Origin: Chytridium lagenaria
Lineage: Eukaryota > Chytridiomycota > Chytridiomycetes > Chytridiales > Chytridiaceae
Assembly (NCBI GenBank): GCA_025449115.1
Contig: JAHLKC010000136.1
Span: 1-64,000 of the forward strand
Length of the DNA stretch: 64,000 bases
Reading direction: 5' to 3'
Within the stretch, counting starts at the first letter, position 1. Each line of letters opens with the position of its first letter. Below are positions 23,201-36,208 of the stretch, in pieces. The position numbers and the translations under genes are program-made. Below the pieces are notes generated by a model. The model did no database searches, was not told the origin of the DNA, and saw only the letters and a list, made by a program, of their open reading frames with translations.

Positions 23201-26200
23201 TTAGAAGAGCTGTTGAAGAAAATATTTAAAAAAAAGTTGTTAGTATGTGTACAAGAATAAAAAGGCCGAAAGTAATGGAAACAAATAACAACTTACGAGC
23301 TCAGTGTACTTGGGGTAAGGCCAGTACTTGTCCGCAACTTCCTTCTCAAGCTTATCCGACTTATCACGCACCTCCTCAAGCGCCGCCACCAAAAGTGTTC
23401 CAGCAGCCTCACCCTGCTCCTCTCCATGGAGTCCATCCACCTTCTCAATAGCAGCATCAAGCTTCTTCACAGTCGCATTCAAACCACTGACCAAAGCAGT
23501 GAGCTTGACAAGCACCTCCTTCTCAGGGAGCTCCTCGACAGGGATACCAGCATTCTTCTGGGAGTTGATCGAGTCGGCAAGGTCCTTGCGGTAGGCAAAG
23601 GCGGCGGGGAGGACGCCGCCGACAATGAGGCCGCGAAGGGTGTTGGCCTCAATGAGAAGGTCCTTGGCATACTTCTCGAGGAGGATGTGGTACCTCGAGT
23701 TAAGCTCCTGCTCGGAAAGGATGCCGAGGGAGGTGAGGAGGGCCTTGTTGTGGGGGAGGGTGAGCTGCTTGAAGGCAACGGGGCAGGACTTGATGTTGGG
23801 GAGTCCACGCTTCTCAGCCTCCTTGACCCAGTCGTCAGAGTAGTTGTTGGACTCGAAACGGACATTCTTGGACGACTTGATGAAGGTGCGGACAACAGTG
23901 AGGATGTCGTCAATGTCAACAGAGGCCTTGGCGCCCTTCTGCTTGATAAGAGCCTCAGTGAGGAGGTTGACAGAGGCCGCGACGGCAGAGTTGAGGAGCA
24001 CAACGGGGAACGAGGGGACTGCTTGGAACCGACAGCTCGGAACTCAACTTGTTGCCGGTGAAGGCAAAAGGAGAGGTACGGTTACGGTCGGTAAGGTCAC
24101 GGGAGATGCTGGGAAGAGTGGACACCTTCACGTCAAGGACGGTACCGCCAACCTTGACGGTCTGGAGGTGAGGCTGCGAGAAGTTCTTGACGTCACGCTG
24201 CTCCTCAATGGCGTTGAGGACCTCGTTAAGGTGGTCTCCGAGGAAAGCGGAGATGATACCGGGGGGAGCCTCGTTGGCGCCGAGACGGTGCTCGTTGGAG
24301 GAGGAGGCGATACTGGCACGGAGGAGACCACCGTGCTTGTAGAGAGCGTCAAGGGTGGCGACAAGGAAAAGGAGGAAACGGTAGTTGGACTCGGGCTTGA
24401 GGGTAGGCTCGAGGAGATTGTCACCACTGTCGGTGGACATGGACCAGTTGCAGTGCTTTCCACTGCCGTTAACACCCTTGAAGGGCTTCTCGTGGAAGAG
24501 AACCTATAAAGAAATAATGTAAGATTTAACAAAAGAAAAGATGGTCTGAGAATACAAAGAGGGGAAGAAAAGATGTACCTTCAACTTGTGACGGTGAGCA
24601 ACCTGGTGGAGAACATCCATGGTAAGGAGGTTGTGGTCGACAGCAACAGACGCCTCCTCGAAAATAGGCGCAACCTCAAACTGGTTAGGTGCGACCTCAT
24701 TGTGCCTAGTCTTGATGGGCACACCAACACGAAGAAGCTCATACTCGGCCTCAGCAATAGCAGCAATGACCCTGGAGGGGATTTGACCAAAGTAATGGTC
24801 CTCAAGCTGCTGATGCTTAGGGGGCGGGTTACCAATAAGGGTACGTCCAGTAATCTTAAGATCAGGGCGGAGGTTGTAGATAGCACGGTCAATGAGGAAG
24901 AACTCTTGCTCGGTACCAAGGGTAGTGTAGACGCGCTTGGTCTCATCGTCGCCAAGGAGACGGAGGAGCTTGACGAGGCGGTGGAGAGAGCCTCGCAGGA
25001 ACGAAGGAGGATGGTCTTCTCGTCAAGAGCCTCTCCGTTGTAGGAGATGAAGACGGAGGGGACGTAAAGGACGGAGGTGCTGTGGGGTCCACGCCTCAAG
25101 TACATAGGGCTGCATTGCACAAAAACCACATGTAAGCCATGGCAACGTCAAGCATGTCACTCTTACCTGGTGGTGTCCCAGATGGTGTATCCACGAGCCT
25201 CAAAGGTGGAACGAATACCACCGTTGGGGAATGAGGACGCATCGGGCTCGGACTGGAGGAGCTGACCACCAGAGAAAGCGTCGATGGGGAGATCTACGCG
25301 AATCGGCAAAAAAATCAACATTTAAAAACCGGTTAGTTTCTCTAAATTAAAAACAGATCAATCAGAAAAAGCATCGCCGCCATACCTCCTCGTGGCCGTT
25401 AACGAGAACAGACTTGAGGGTCAAGAAAGAGTCGTGCTTTTCAGCAGTGGTACCAGTCTGGGGCTGGAACCAGTGAGTGAAGTGAGTTGCACCCCTACAT
25501 CAATACGAAACCATCATCAGCACATATTAAAACAAAAACAAAAAAAAGCCCGCATCGACTCCACGCCACGTCAGGTTTTCGGCAGCACACGGGATGTCAA
25601 AAAACTTGCTAGTGACATGGCCGAATACAAAATTTTGGAGATTGAAAAGATTGAGGAAGGGGGGTTTGGAAGGTGGGGGTCAGACCAACCTCTGCATGGC
25701 CCACTCCTTGACGGCGTGCGCAACGGCATCGGCGGTGGGGCGGTCCATGGCGGAGCGACCCTATAAGCATAAAAAAGACATGATGTAGAGATGGTTGGGT
25801 GGATGTGGGTATAATGAAGGGGGTGGTTAGACATTTTGAGTCATCAAAGTTAGAGATAGCAAAGCAAAAGCAACAATAAAAGACTCTCGACGCGTTTTCC
25901 TCCCATGATCTCTCCAAGCCAACATCACATACATCGATCCCTCTTCTCCGCAGTCCCACCCCTCACCAATAATGACCACGTCATAGAAAAGCCAACCAAC
26001 AATGGAGGCCATGCCAGCAGGGACTGTGGGTGAATCAAAAGAAAAGATCTCACCTGAATCTGTTGAATGAACTTTTGGTAGACGGGCTTGGGGAGGCAGA
26101 CAGCGAGCTGCTTGAGACCAAAGACATCTTGTCCAAAAACCTCTGAAGGGTAGGCGTTGCGGGGTGCCGACCTTGGCCCAGTCGATGGAACGGTTAGGCC

Positions 26201-26246
26201 TGTCGACGTTCTCTTGAACGGCGGAGATGCGTGCAGCTTGGCTCAT
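23201..26246 (-). CDS. Glutamine synthetase, type III (GlnN-like)
   Basis: The enzyme makes glutamine from glutamate, ammonium and ATP. The large single chain and its motifs mark the type III family rather than the usual fungal type II. Exons: 26246..26054, 25760..25690, 25494..25386, 25293..25167, 25109..24579, 24503..23297 and 23209..23201. They carry [10 protein letters not shown] and [52 protein letters not shown] with the ATP/glutamate-site residues, [29 protein letters not shown], and a type III C-terminal helical domain ending YTELLF. Single-base breaks occur near 26155, 25293, 24975, 24043 and 24010; in each case the adjacent frame restores a conserved block (for example EFRAVGS), so they look like base errors. 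The flanking genes show no operon-like link. The identification is firm; the working state of the gene depends on those breaks. Confidence 0.9.
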
Positions 26247-27910
26247 GATTGTTTGTAGATGAGGAGTTTATGTGGTTTCTATAGGGGGATGTGGTGTGAT
26301 TAGTATCTCATGTCGCGCGTTTCCCATGGTTTTAAACATCAGAGTGAGCAGAGATCCCGCGGCTGAAGGGAGAGTGCTCCACCCGCACCCTCTCTCCGCT
26401 CTCTCCACCCCATCTATCCATCCATCCACTCATCCTTGAGAGAGGTATCATCTCTCTCCCGCATCCATGGAGATGTGATGTCAAGATGGTCGTATGAACT
26501 CACCTAAGGGGGTGGTTGTTGCTGGTTTCTCTTTCTGTAAAAATTGTTCTCACCACAACTTTTGATACAATGATGATTCAAGAGGATTAATTTCTAATTG
26601 GTAGATTTTCTTCGTTTTTTGCATGCTTTGACAAAATAAACCCTAATGCAATACACCACCGCGTATTTCGTTAAAGTTCCTGACGCTGTCACCAAAACAC
26701 CTACATCTTAACCCCTACGCGAAACTCTCTTCAACCTCCACGTCTTTTTTAACATCAATCATCAAACATTACAATACCTTCCAACTCAACCCTGCAACCC
26801 TCAACATCTGCAGCATCACTCTTCCAAAAACCCAACTCCCATTCTACTTCACTTCAACCCAGCATCGACAAAACCCAATCGCACACCATCTCTCCATCAT
26901 CGCCCACCCCGCTTCTACATTCCGTTCCGAAAATCTGTAAGCGAGAATCTCCGAAAAAAAGACACCTTTGAAACGCGTCCAAAGAAAAATGATAATCCCC
27001 TGTGAATCCTTAGAAAAAGGGGCGCTTCGATGGTGTTGGCGATGAACGTCGCGTTTTCTATCTCTACATAATCCACGTGAAGAAAGCGGAATAAGGCTTG
27101 CTTGGAACTGTGATACTTTTTTTTTATGGTAGGATGTGCGGAAAAAAGGATTGCAGAATATCTTCACGATACAACCACCGCCCAAAACTTCTCATCACAA
27201 GTTTTCGCTGCTCTATGCAACTTTATTCAGCGACCATCATAAAAAGAACGAAAAACCCCGAAGCATTAAAAATACACATGAAATGGATAGACATATATAA
27301 AAAAATAAAATAAAAAAAGAGCGGTAGCAAAAAACAACAACAAAAAAACCGTGTAAAATCAACAACAAAAAAGAAGGGAAAACATAAACACCTAATTTCA
27401 AGATAATATTGGGACTAAATGAAGAGGAGAAAGGGGGTGTGAAGAAACGGAGATTTTCTGAATCTATTGGGAAAAACAACGCAGGAAAAATGAACCGAGA
27501 AACGTCCCCCCCACCTTTTACCCTAAAAAAAAAAGATAAAAAGAAATATGTAAAGAAAGTGGGATGAAAGTGACATCACCAAATATCTACAAGCAAAAAG
27601 TATTGTATACGAGAGATGTAGACTTGAACAAAGAAAAAAGAATCTGAGAAAAAACTTGCCGAAAAAAAAAAAGTGAAAAAGAAACGTGTAAATGAAGCAA
27701 CGTATAATAGAGAACATGATCATTTAGTTTGTGATAACAATATTTCGGATAAAAAAAAGAAAATAAAAGAAGCGAGTAACCACCGAAACCATCAAAATAC
27801 ATAAAAATAAACAAGCCGGATAAAGCGAAACCGATAAAAACGCCAACAAAATTACAGACAAAAAAAAAAGGGAACGAAGCGACATCAACCGAAACTATAC
27901 ATAAAAAAGA
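26247..27910. other. Long intergenic region upstream of glutamine synthetase
   Basis: About 1.66 kb separates the glutamine synthetase start from the 3' end of the lectin-tyrosinase gene; both lie on the minus strand. It holds CT-rich sequence, a CATC/CCAT-rich patch near 26410-26440 and, from 27290 on, A-rich sequence that is probably the tyrosinase 3' UTR. One 21-codon frame at 26647 on the plus strand is too short to support. Confidence 0.5.
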
Positions 27911-30900
27911 TCAAGATGAGGTATGAGTCAACATCATCAATTCATCACAGGCACCACAACCTCCTCCACGGCCTTCTCCATCGCATTCTTTAAAATCCCC
28001 AGGATGTTGTTCCAAGAACCTATCCATCCCATCCTTCACCTGCCTCTCCACCTCTGCCATCTTCTCCTCTCTCATTCTCACCATCTCCACATGCACTCTC
28101 ACCTCCCTCCAACGACGGTTCCCCCAACCCAAACAACCGTTTCGGGTGCATCTGAGCAATGAAATCATCAGGCACCGACACAGGGGGTGGCAAAGGGATG
28201 GTACCGTGATCACCACTCCCGTAAACAGGTTGATCGTCAGAGACAACGAAAAAGGGTTTGGAAGATCCTGCACCGGGGTGTAGGGACCGTCATGTTGGCG
28301 TTGACAACGATAAGGTCTAATGGGGTGGTCATGTTTCCGATGGGGGTGATGGGGTGTCGCGACGGACGCGACGGTTGGAGAGGGTGGATTCGCCGAGGAA
28401 GGGTTGGTAGGTTGCGCAGTAGCCGTAGGAGCCCAGGGAGAGGGCTTCACGGATGGGAATGTTGAATCCGGGTAGGATGGAGTCAATGTCGATGGGGACG
28501 GTGGTGACGCTGCCGTCGGCAATGGGAATGGACATGGTGCCGGAGAAGGTGAGGGCAACCTCGGGGTGCTCGAGTTGCCAAAGGTACCAGTAACGGTCAA
28601 CATTGGTGTGATGCTAAAGAGTTTTGTGTAAGATACATGGAAGGGAAATAGGAAAAGAAAAAGTTCGGAGAAGGAGGTACTCACGAAGAAGAAAATAGGA
28701 TCATTAGGCGACCTCGCGACAACCCACATATCTGATCTAGAATTCGCTCCAATTTGCATATGCACGGTATTATGGGCTGTCTCAATAGCCGCTGAAAACG
28801 TTGCAAAATCATCACTCTTGGCCACAAAACTTTGAATGGTGGTCATCACAGGAACCTGGAAATGATCTTCATAATTTCTGACAGTGCAGCGGTTCTGATC
28901 GTAATCGGTCCAACCAGCTCCAATGCCACCTCGGATACAGCTGTTGTCCCCATCGAGTCCTTTGACACCGAGGGAGAGGGGATCGGTAGAGAAGATTTGG
29001 GTGTCGTTGGTGGTGGTGAGAAGTGGGGTAGGACCATCGCGAGCCCAGGCCCAAAAGGGGAGGGCGACGGTGGGGTCAATTCTCTGAAGGGCTTCTTCGT
29101 ATACTTGGAGGAAAGTGCGGTGCCAGGGAAGGAATTGAGCCTAACAAAACGAAAAAAGTGAGATTAGTCATCTCTTCTAAAAAAAATCATTCAGTAGGAG
29201 AAAAACAAGCAGTACCGTGCTGTGAATGTAACCACGGACACCAGCGTGAGCAGCGACCAATCGTCATAAAAGCTACGTCTTCCAGCACGTGATGGGGTGG
29301 TCCTCAACCTTTGGACAGCGTTAAAGAAAGCCTGTTTCTCGGCCGTGGTCATGTCACGCCATTCCTTTCGAGCCTTGACGTTGGCGCAGGAAGGCCTGGG
29401 GCGAGTAGCGAGACCGTCACGCTTGGAGATAGTGAAAATCTGAGTAGGGTTGGTGGTGTCGCAACGACTGAAAAAAAAATAAATAATGAGTATATTAAAT
29501 AACGCATAGAGGTGAAATGGTCATAGAATGTGTGCTTACATTTGAATAGGGTAAGTTCTGCCGTCATTCGTCGAGAAGGTGCTCCTCGCACACATGTTGG
29601 TATGCGCAAACTTTAACGCATACTTGAATCCACCCATCGGCACCGGCAAGTAAATCTGATTAACATTCACACCACAATTCGCAAGTGCCGGCACCACACC
29701 AGTCCTGTTGGACGCGTCAATTACCTCCAAACATTTCGCGTTGGTATTGGGGAGGGCCTTGGAAACAATCCTCCCGAAATCACTGTACCACCATTGATTG
29801 ATGTTGTTATTGGTGCAGGGTTTAAAGTTCGGACGACGGTCAGATGGAGGAGGCTCAACTGATAGACAGAGGTTGTCGTTGTTAAAGATGCGGAAAGCGT
29901 CGGTGGGGACACCGGCGGCGGCGTCGCCATTGTCGGTGACAGGTCCAGGGCGGGCTATGCTGACAAAGCTGGCTGTAGCATCGCAAGCGCTGAGAATTCC
30001 AAATTTTAGTGTGTAAGCACGTGAAAATAGAAGTCTCGGGAGATGAAATTGATAGTTACCTGATACCGAGAACACTGGTTGACTTTTCGCCAATACAGAA
30101 GCGAGGGGCGAACGCGTTCGCAAAGGCGATGTTTGAACCACCAACAAGGGCGGTCCTGTTTCTGAAAAGCTGCGAGTTGACACCAGTGCAAGGCTCAACC
30201 TGCCATAATGATGATGATCAATAATTGCCCAGCCCCTCAAATACAAAAAACAGAATAAAAATTAAGATTCACTCTACCTGGAACACGCCATTGGCCGTCC
30301 TATCCTGGTTTTTTAACCCAACGCAAAGCGCGCTGTCGCTCGTTTGGATAAAGATACCACCTTGAACAATGTTGCGAATGACATTAAATGTCTGAACGGG
30401 TCTATTGTCACATGGAGCCGTCCGAAGGGCAGCGCCAGCAGTGCCGCCGTGTTCCCAGCAGTTTCCAGATTGAGCGCGGAAGGACATGATGGCGACGGGA
30501 GCGGGACGCGGAGGCGGGATGTCGTTGTTGTGAGAGACACGAAAGATTTGGGTACGAGCTGTTAAACACACTCTGAAAGTTGATTGAATAAAGGTAATAA
30601 AGTTAGATCAATTTAACCTTTAAAGAAAGAAAAATTGAAGTTGAGAACAATTAAGAGAAGCGTACTCTAAGGCAACAGAGTTGTCGGGTTTGCCGGTAAA
30701 GCAGTTTCGGTTAAAGGATATGAGCTGGTAGAGAGTGGGATCTTGAGTGGCGGCCAAATTAAAGGTCTGCTCAGGGGATCCATTGCACGTCTTGAGCTAT
30801 AGTAATCATAATGCATCACAGAAACACACATAGGAATTCATATTAGTCCATATGTATAAACAAAAAGAAAGAAAAAAAAAATTAAAAAAGCATTACCATA

Positions 30901-31175
30901 ACCGCAGTGTTTGCATCCTCCAGACAGAGTCCACTTGAGGTGACCAAAGTCCCCTCTACTGAAAGCTCTCCATTAGGTTTAAATGTAAAGTCTTGAGAAG
31001 GATCGTTGATACGACATGCCGCAAGTGAGACAGGAGTACCCCTTCCAGCAACAGCAGAAGCAGAGAACTGCAGACAGAGAGGGTTTTCTGCCTCGTAGTA
31101 ACTGATACGGACAGCGTGTGCATACTGAACGACCACTGCTGCAAAGATGAGGAAGCGAGAATAAGGTGAGAGCAT
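27911..31175 (-). CDS. Secreted protein with ricin-B-type beta-trefoil lectin repeats fused to a tyrosinase domain
   Basis: Tyrosinases are type 3 copper oxidases that oxidise phenols to quinones. The start at 31175 gives a clear signal peptide (FLIFAAVVVQYAHA). Then come eight lectin-like repeats of about 45 residues, each with a Cys-Leu start and a Cys-(x)n-Gln-x-Phe/Trp end: CLQF, CLED, CWEHGG, CVGL, CIGEK, CLSVEPP, CLEV and CARST. QWWYSD and TQIFTI mark two ends. The tyrosinase domain starts near 29420. Copper site A is AHAGVRGYIHST and, after an intron, LPWHRTFLQVYEEAL; site B is ETAHNTVHMQIG plus, after another intron, HHTNVDRYWYLWQ. All six His are present. PFWAWARDG and SPNDPIFF fit the family. 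At least seven GT-AG introns of about 70-100 nt cut the gene. Frame breaks lie near 29255 and 28300; the tail (MAEVERQVKDGMDRF, then CGACDELMM) is approximate. A cell-surface or wall role is inferred. Confidence 0.8.
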
Positions 31176-32399
31176 CTTGTTTCTCCCTTTAGTAATATAA
31201 TACTGTATTGTAGTTGTTGTTAAAATCTATAAAGAAGAGGGGAAAAGAGAGGGAGGAATGACGGGATGGATGATGGAGGATGGCGGATGGATGATGCGGT
31301 CTCTTCCACCTTTCTTTTTTTCTTATTATTTATTATGAATACGGTTATTCCATCTAATATGTAAAATACCTGACACAATAATATTTTATACACAACCAAC
31401 CAAAAATACTTACTAAAATAAAATAAATAATTGCTATTTAGCAGGTGAATGCTTTTCATTCATAAATAATTAAAAGGCACCCAACCAAAGAGCATCTCGC
31501 TTTATTACAAGAAAACGCCTCCTAACCATAAAAGGGGTTGAAGTGGTGAGAACCATACGTTTTCTGTATCACACTCGTAAGCTTTACGGTCACACAATTT
31601 CATTTAACTTATTAACATTACAAATTCCATTCGGTAATCCCCACATAACTGAGAATAAGATACGGTACATGTTATTTTTTTCTCTGTTTTCCATTACAGA
31701 AAAAAAATAAAAGTTTTTAATAAAATAATGTCAAAAATCTGATAAAGAGGTATGCGCGTGCTCGTCAGAAAAACAAGTGAACAAAAATATACACAGCAAA
31801 AAAAACTGCCTTGTCTATCAGATAAAGTATTCTGCCACCACCTAAATTTTTAGAAAAATGCGTCAGAAAGAGTAACCATAGACAACAGAATGAAAAAAAT
31901 ATAATCTCACCTGTCGGACGATTGATAATAAGAAAAAAGGGTTGCAAACAAAAAACGTGTTAGAGAGCGTGAATTGTAAAATAATAAAATTGTGGCACAT
32001 GTTCATGGAAAACGGAAAAGGAATTGGGGATAATAAGAATCAGGTGAAAATTAAAAAAACTGAGAATGGATGGCAGGTGAGATTAAAGTGAAATGGTGTA
32101 AACCCAAATTCTAAAAAGAAAGGGTATGGTATGTGAATAGAGTTCGAAAAAAATAAAGATGAGAGGGAGGAATGCGGTAAAAGGGGAAACCGCCAACCCC
32201 ACTCCATTAAAAGTATACGATTCAAAAACAAAAAAAAAAAAAAGAAAATTAAAATATCCTACCTGTGGTATATCCTCACCCCCGCCTCCACCTCCATCTC
32301 CTCCACCCACATTCACACCACTCATACCACCAAATCTCCTTCCGCTCCTCAACTTTCTCTGTCCCCCGCCTTCCCCCTCTTCCTCAATCACTCCTCCAC
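31176..32399. other. AT-rich region between lectin-tyrosinase and PPG1 genes
   Basis: About 1.2 kb. The part near 32264-32400 may hold a terminal PPG1 exon (a Gly-rich stretch ending EDIPQ just before a GTAGGA site). The rest is strongly AT-rich, with TTTATT and poly-A/T tracts, and no gene is apparent. Confidence 0.4.
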
Positions 32400-33745
32400 T
32401 TACCAACCCCCACTCACACTCTCCCGTCCGGGAAACTCCCGCTCCACATCCGGACAAGGTCCAAACACATTAAAAAAGCGTTCCAATCCAGGCCCCACCT
32501 CCAGCACCGACGCCAAATTCCCAGCTCGATAACAATAATTCGGAGCAGACCATACCGTCGATAACAGGTCATCATAGAGGATCTGATACCCCTCCATGCA
32601 GAGTTGATGCGCTCGACAAATGTGGCCGAGACCGTTGATATCAAGGAATTTACGAGTGACTTCGCGTCCAAAGGTGTAGCCTGCTCCGCGGGAGGAGATG
32701 GCAAAATCACCCTTGTCGTCGCCGGTAAAACCGATACCGCCGGCTGCGTCGGTTGTGTTGGGGGGTGTTGGAAGAGGGTCGGACCATACTAGATCAGCCA
32801 TAGGACCTTCGTGTGGAATTTCTGCAAATATCATGACGGAGAAGTTTAGAAAAGATATGCAGTACTTGATAAATGTAAAACAGATGCGTTACAAATACCA
32901 ACCTCGAAAACGGTCAATCACTTTGATTTGGTCTATGGTATGAAGGGATGGACTGAGACCTACACATGCCATTTCAAAAAAAACAAACTTCACGTTAGGA
33001 GTCACAATACTCATCGGTTCGTAGTTTTACTAAATACCACAATAATAAAAGGAACCAGCGGGCTGTATGACGGAGCCCAGAAAACCAAGGTAAAAACGAG
33101 GATAAATAAATAAAAAAAACCCACCTCCATGTACACAAAATATCGAATCCTCAATAATCACACTTAATACCAAATAATCAAACATATCCGTAAACGCACT
33201 CCAAAACAGCTGGCGATCCATCATACTTTCTCAAACATTCCGTATAAAATCCATAGGTCTGAGTTACTGCTCTCGACTCATGATTTCCTCTGACCAGAGT
33301 GACTCGATCGGGGTATCGAAGTTTCAAACATGTCAACAAGGCTATGGTCTCAACGGAATAGTAACCGCGGTCGACATAGTCTCCGAGAAAGACATAGTTG
33401 GTGGAGGGACAGGGTCCGGCTATTTTAAAGATTTCAAGGACGTCGTAGAATTGGCTGTTGTAAAGTCGTTTCAATTTTAAATCGTTCGCATAATCCCATT
33501 TGCAATAAAAATCATTTAGTTGCCCATCATCGCATGCATTCAGAAGCAAAACATCTAAAAAGACTTTGGACTGAAAGTTACCCATGCACATCCCCAACTA
33601 GCGTCACAGGAGCAGCGATATGCCTCACATTTCCTTCATTGATGAGCACTTCTTTTACTTTTTCGCAGAGCTCTTTGATAACTTGTTCACTCAAGAGTTC
33701 GCGGGCGTACAGCTTTGAGATGAACAGATCCAAGTCCCAAGCCAT
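32400..33745 (-). CDS. PPG1: PP2A-like Ser/Thr phosphatase, Ppg1 type
   Basis: Ppg1 is a PP2A-related catalytic subunit; in yeast it works with a STRIPAK-like complex. Exon 1 (33745..33582) reads [14 protein letters not shown] through [14 protein letters not shown] (metal ligands D and H). A phase-2 intron leads at 33454 to [28 protein letters not shown] (GDYVDRG), LVRGNHESR and [11 protein letters not shown]. Then come [18 protein letters not shown] across an intron, [20 protein letters not shown] across another intron, [18 protein letters not shown] and [14 protein letters not shown]. These are the full phosphatase signatures and match Ppg1 more than PP2A, PP4 or PP6. A T-run near 33207 contains one extra base that breaks the frame inside SPAVWSAF. 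The reading closes at 32400 after a Ppg1-like FNVF; the expected terminal YFL motif was not found and may lie in a further exon near 32260. Confidence 0.85.
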
Positions 33746-34778
33746 CCCATGTCCTCCACCCTCAAAAGAGTATAGGTATTGATGCGGCGTAAGAAATTTT
33801 TTGTATGAAATGAAATAAAGGTCAAGTATAGGTAAATACCTATCACAACTTTTTTATCGGTGCCTAAATAATTCATCGTCATTGAAACAAAGAGTTGGGT
33901 AAAAAGGCATGTATTGTGATAGATGGTGACAGCAAATCGGTTGGAAAATACATGCACGTTGACAGTGTGCATCGTTAATGAACAGACGTATCGTTGTAGC
34001 GATAAGAAAACGCAGCAAAGCAAGCATCCTTTTCTCCAAGGTAGTTTGATACCGTACATATACATTGCCAATTTATCATCACCATCTCCATCGATACATC
34101 CATCCATCCAGACATCAGTCCAATATATCCTGTCCTTCCATTCTGATACCGTTATCTAATGCACGACGCCTCCTTCCACTCTTCAATCGTTCATCATTAA
34201 ATGTATATTCTCTTAAAGGCAAACAAATTCCAACCACCCAAGTACGTGATTTGTGCAGTGTAAGCTTGCGCTTGAATGTTATTACACAGCAGCACCCTGT
34301 TCATCTTCGGAGAAATATTTAAGAGTAGATTAATTAGTTAAGGGTCACGTGAAATTTGTTTGTGTAACATTCGACCCCCCCTGCCCCCCGTGTCGTAAGT
34401 AGCCTTTTCGCATCCTTCAAGTCCGTCTTCTGTTCCCCCACTCTCCCATCCATCCCATCACATCCGAGGTATCCCTCGACCCCTGCTCTAGTTCCCCCCC
34501 TCCTCTATCTGTCACCAGAAGGATTCTCCGGTCCGGTCCGCGGAAATCTGAAAAGGTATTGGCGTTGCGATGGATGGGATGGGATGGATGGATGGTTATA
34601 GTGCTTAAAGAGTGGTGGTGGAGGAGGTGCCATGTCCCACATGTCCCTTCTTTCGCCACACAGCCATGAAATACCCTATACGCGTTGCGATCATGGACCT
34701 TAGGATCACGCTGAACGCATGCATGACTTTTCTGAACAAAAGTATACTAACTAGACCCGTTTTATTTGCTTCAAAAGA
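33746..34778. other. Divergent intergenic region between PPG1 and the RRM gene
   Basis: About 1.03 kb with no gene. It holds GATG/CATC-type short repeats (about 34090-34115 and 34570-34595). Any promoter element here is not clear from sequence. Confidence 0.5.
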
Positions 34779-35952
34779 ATGTCGTCTGAACCTATCAAGG
34801 ACGAGGTCGTTGCCCCCGAGGTTGAGGACAACACCTTCAAGGTGTTTGCTGGAAACCTCGCTTTCTCCATCACGGAGGATGATCTCAAGGAGGCCTTTAG
34901 CAAGGCGGGACCTGTGTAAGTTTTCCCCTTGTGTTTTTTGTTTTGGGTGGCATGTACCCCGCGTGGCTGTCGGGCAGTTGAACAAGTGCATGCAATTCAT
35001 GCATTCGATTCAAAGAAAGTTACAGCGTCATGACCGTCATCACCAGTCTTCCCTTAACTAACATTATCGTTGTTTTTATCCTTGCATGACCTAGCCTTTC
35101 ATCCAACATCATTGTCCGCAACAGCCGTTCCCTCGGCTACGGCTTTGTTTCCTTCAGCACCGAGACCGAGGCCAAGAAGGCCGTCGAGCTCCTTGACAAG
35201 GTTGAGCTTGCTGGCCGTCAGTTGAACGTGGAATTCGCCAAGCCCAAGGCTGCTGGTGAACAGAAGGCCCCTACTCCCCGTCGTCGTGGAAGGAAGGGCA
35301 ACAACGCCGCCCCCGCTGCCGATGGTGTCGCTCCCGCTGAGGGTGAGAGCCGCCCCAAGCGTCGTGGTGGAAGGGTCAGTACACTTGTTGATGCTCATAC
35401 ATTCTAGCAATATTCTGACTTGGTAATTTTTCTGGTGCGAAAACAGGAGGCTCGCATCGACCAGGATGGTGAGCAGCCCGAGGGCCAGGAGGGTGATGCC
35501 CCCAAGAGGCCCCCCGTGCTCGTCGTCCCCGTAAGGCTCGCAAGCCCCGCGCCGCTGGTGAGGAGACTACCGAGGCCAGACCACTGAGGGAGCCACCGAA
35601 GGTGCTGCTGCCCCGCTGCCCGCAAGAGGCGCCCAGGAAGGAGAGGTCTTCTGCTCCCGCTGACGGCCCCTTTCCAAGACGATGCTCTTGTCGCCAACCT
35701 TCCCTTTAAGGTTGACAACGACTCCCTTGCGACCATTTCAAGGACTACAAGGTGACCTCTGCCAAGGTTGTTTCGCTCCGCAATGGAAGGTCCAAGGGCT
35801 TTGGATTTGTGGAGGTTGAGAGTGAGGAGGAGCAGGCGCGTGTTATCTCTGAGCTTCAGAACATTCAGGTGGATGGACGTGACTTGATCATCAAGGTTGC
35901 CCTCCAGTCTTCCCACAATGTTCCCGGTGAGGAGGCCACTGAGGAGCAGTAA
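34779..35952 (+). CDS. Two-RRM RNA-binding protein with basic/RGG-like linker
   Basis: The protein has two RNA recognition motifs joined by an Arg/Lys/Pro-rich linker, which suggests nuclear or nucleolar RNA binding. Exon 1 (34779..34915) carries the first RNP2-type strand (KVFAGNLAFSITEDDL). After a phase-2 intron, exon 2 starts at 35095 and supplies RNP1 (LGYGFVSFS). The linker ([16 protein letters not shown]) is interrupted by a second intron after 35370. The second RRM has TMLFVANLPFKVDNDSL-like sequence near 35675-35725 and ends with RSKGFGFVEVESEEEQ and RDLIIKVALQ; stop at 35952. Between about 35500 and 35745 the frame changes several times. Restoring single bases would give a continuous Arg-rich linker and second RRM, so this is one of the most error-dense stretches. 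Paralogue identity is not assigned. Confidence 0.8.
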
Positions 35953-36208
35953 ACAGTCAAGAACCGTGAAAAGTTTTTACATGTTGTGATTATCTTTTTA
36001 CCTTTTTGTGTTTTCCGTTCTTTGGCTGCGTCCCTGTCTTTCCCTTTTCTTTTTTCTACGGAGCAAGTGTGTGCCCTTTTTTTCTTCTTGTGCATGTATG
36101 AAATTTATGTTGTTTTTGTTGCCACCCTTTTCAATGTTAATCCTAACCCTCCCCTTTTTTTTGTGCATTTGTGCGCTCACTCACTTTCGATGTTTTATTC
36201 ACGTTACA

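Noticed and set aside
23426..24509. Long plus-strand frames across the glutamine synthetase gene
   Set aside because: They are antisense shadows of highly biased GSIII coding sequence.
26647..26712. A 21-codon plus-strand frame upstream of glutamine synthetase
   Set aside because: Too short, no splice partner or conserved pattern that I could support.
27237..27814. Phe/Tyr-rich minus-strand frames near 27.2-27.8 kb
   Set aside because: AT-rich 3' UTR-like sequence; the frames are homopolymer translations with no domain.
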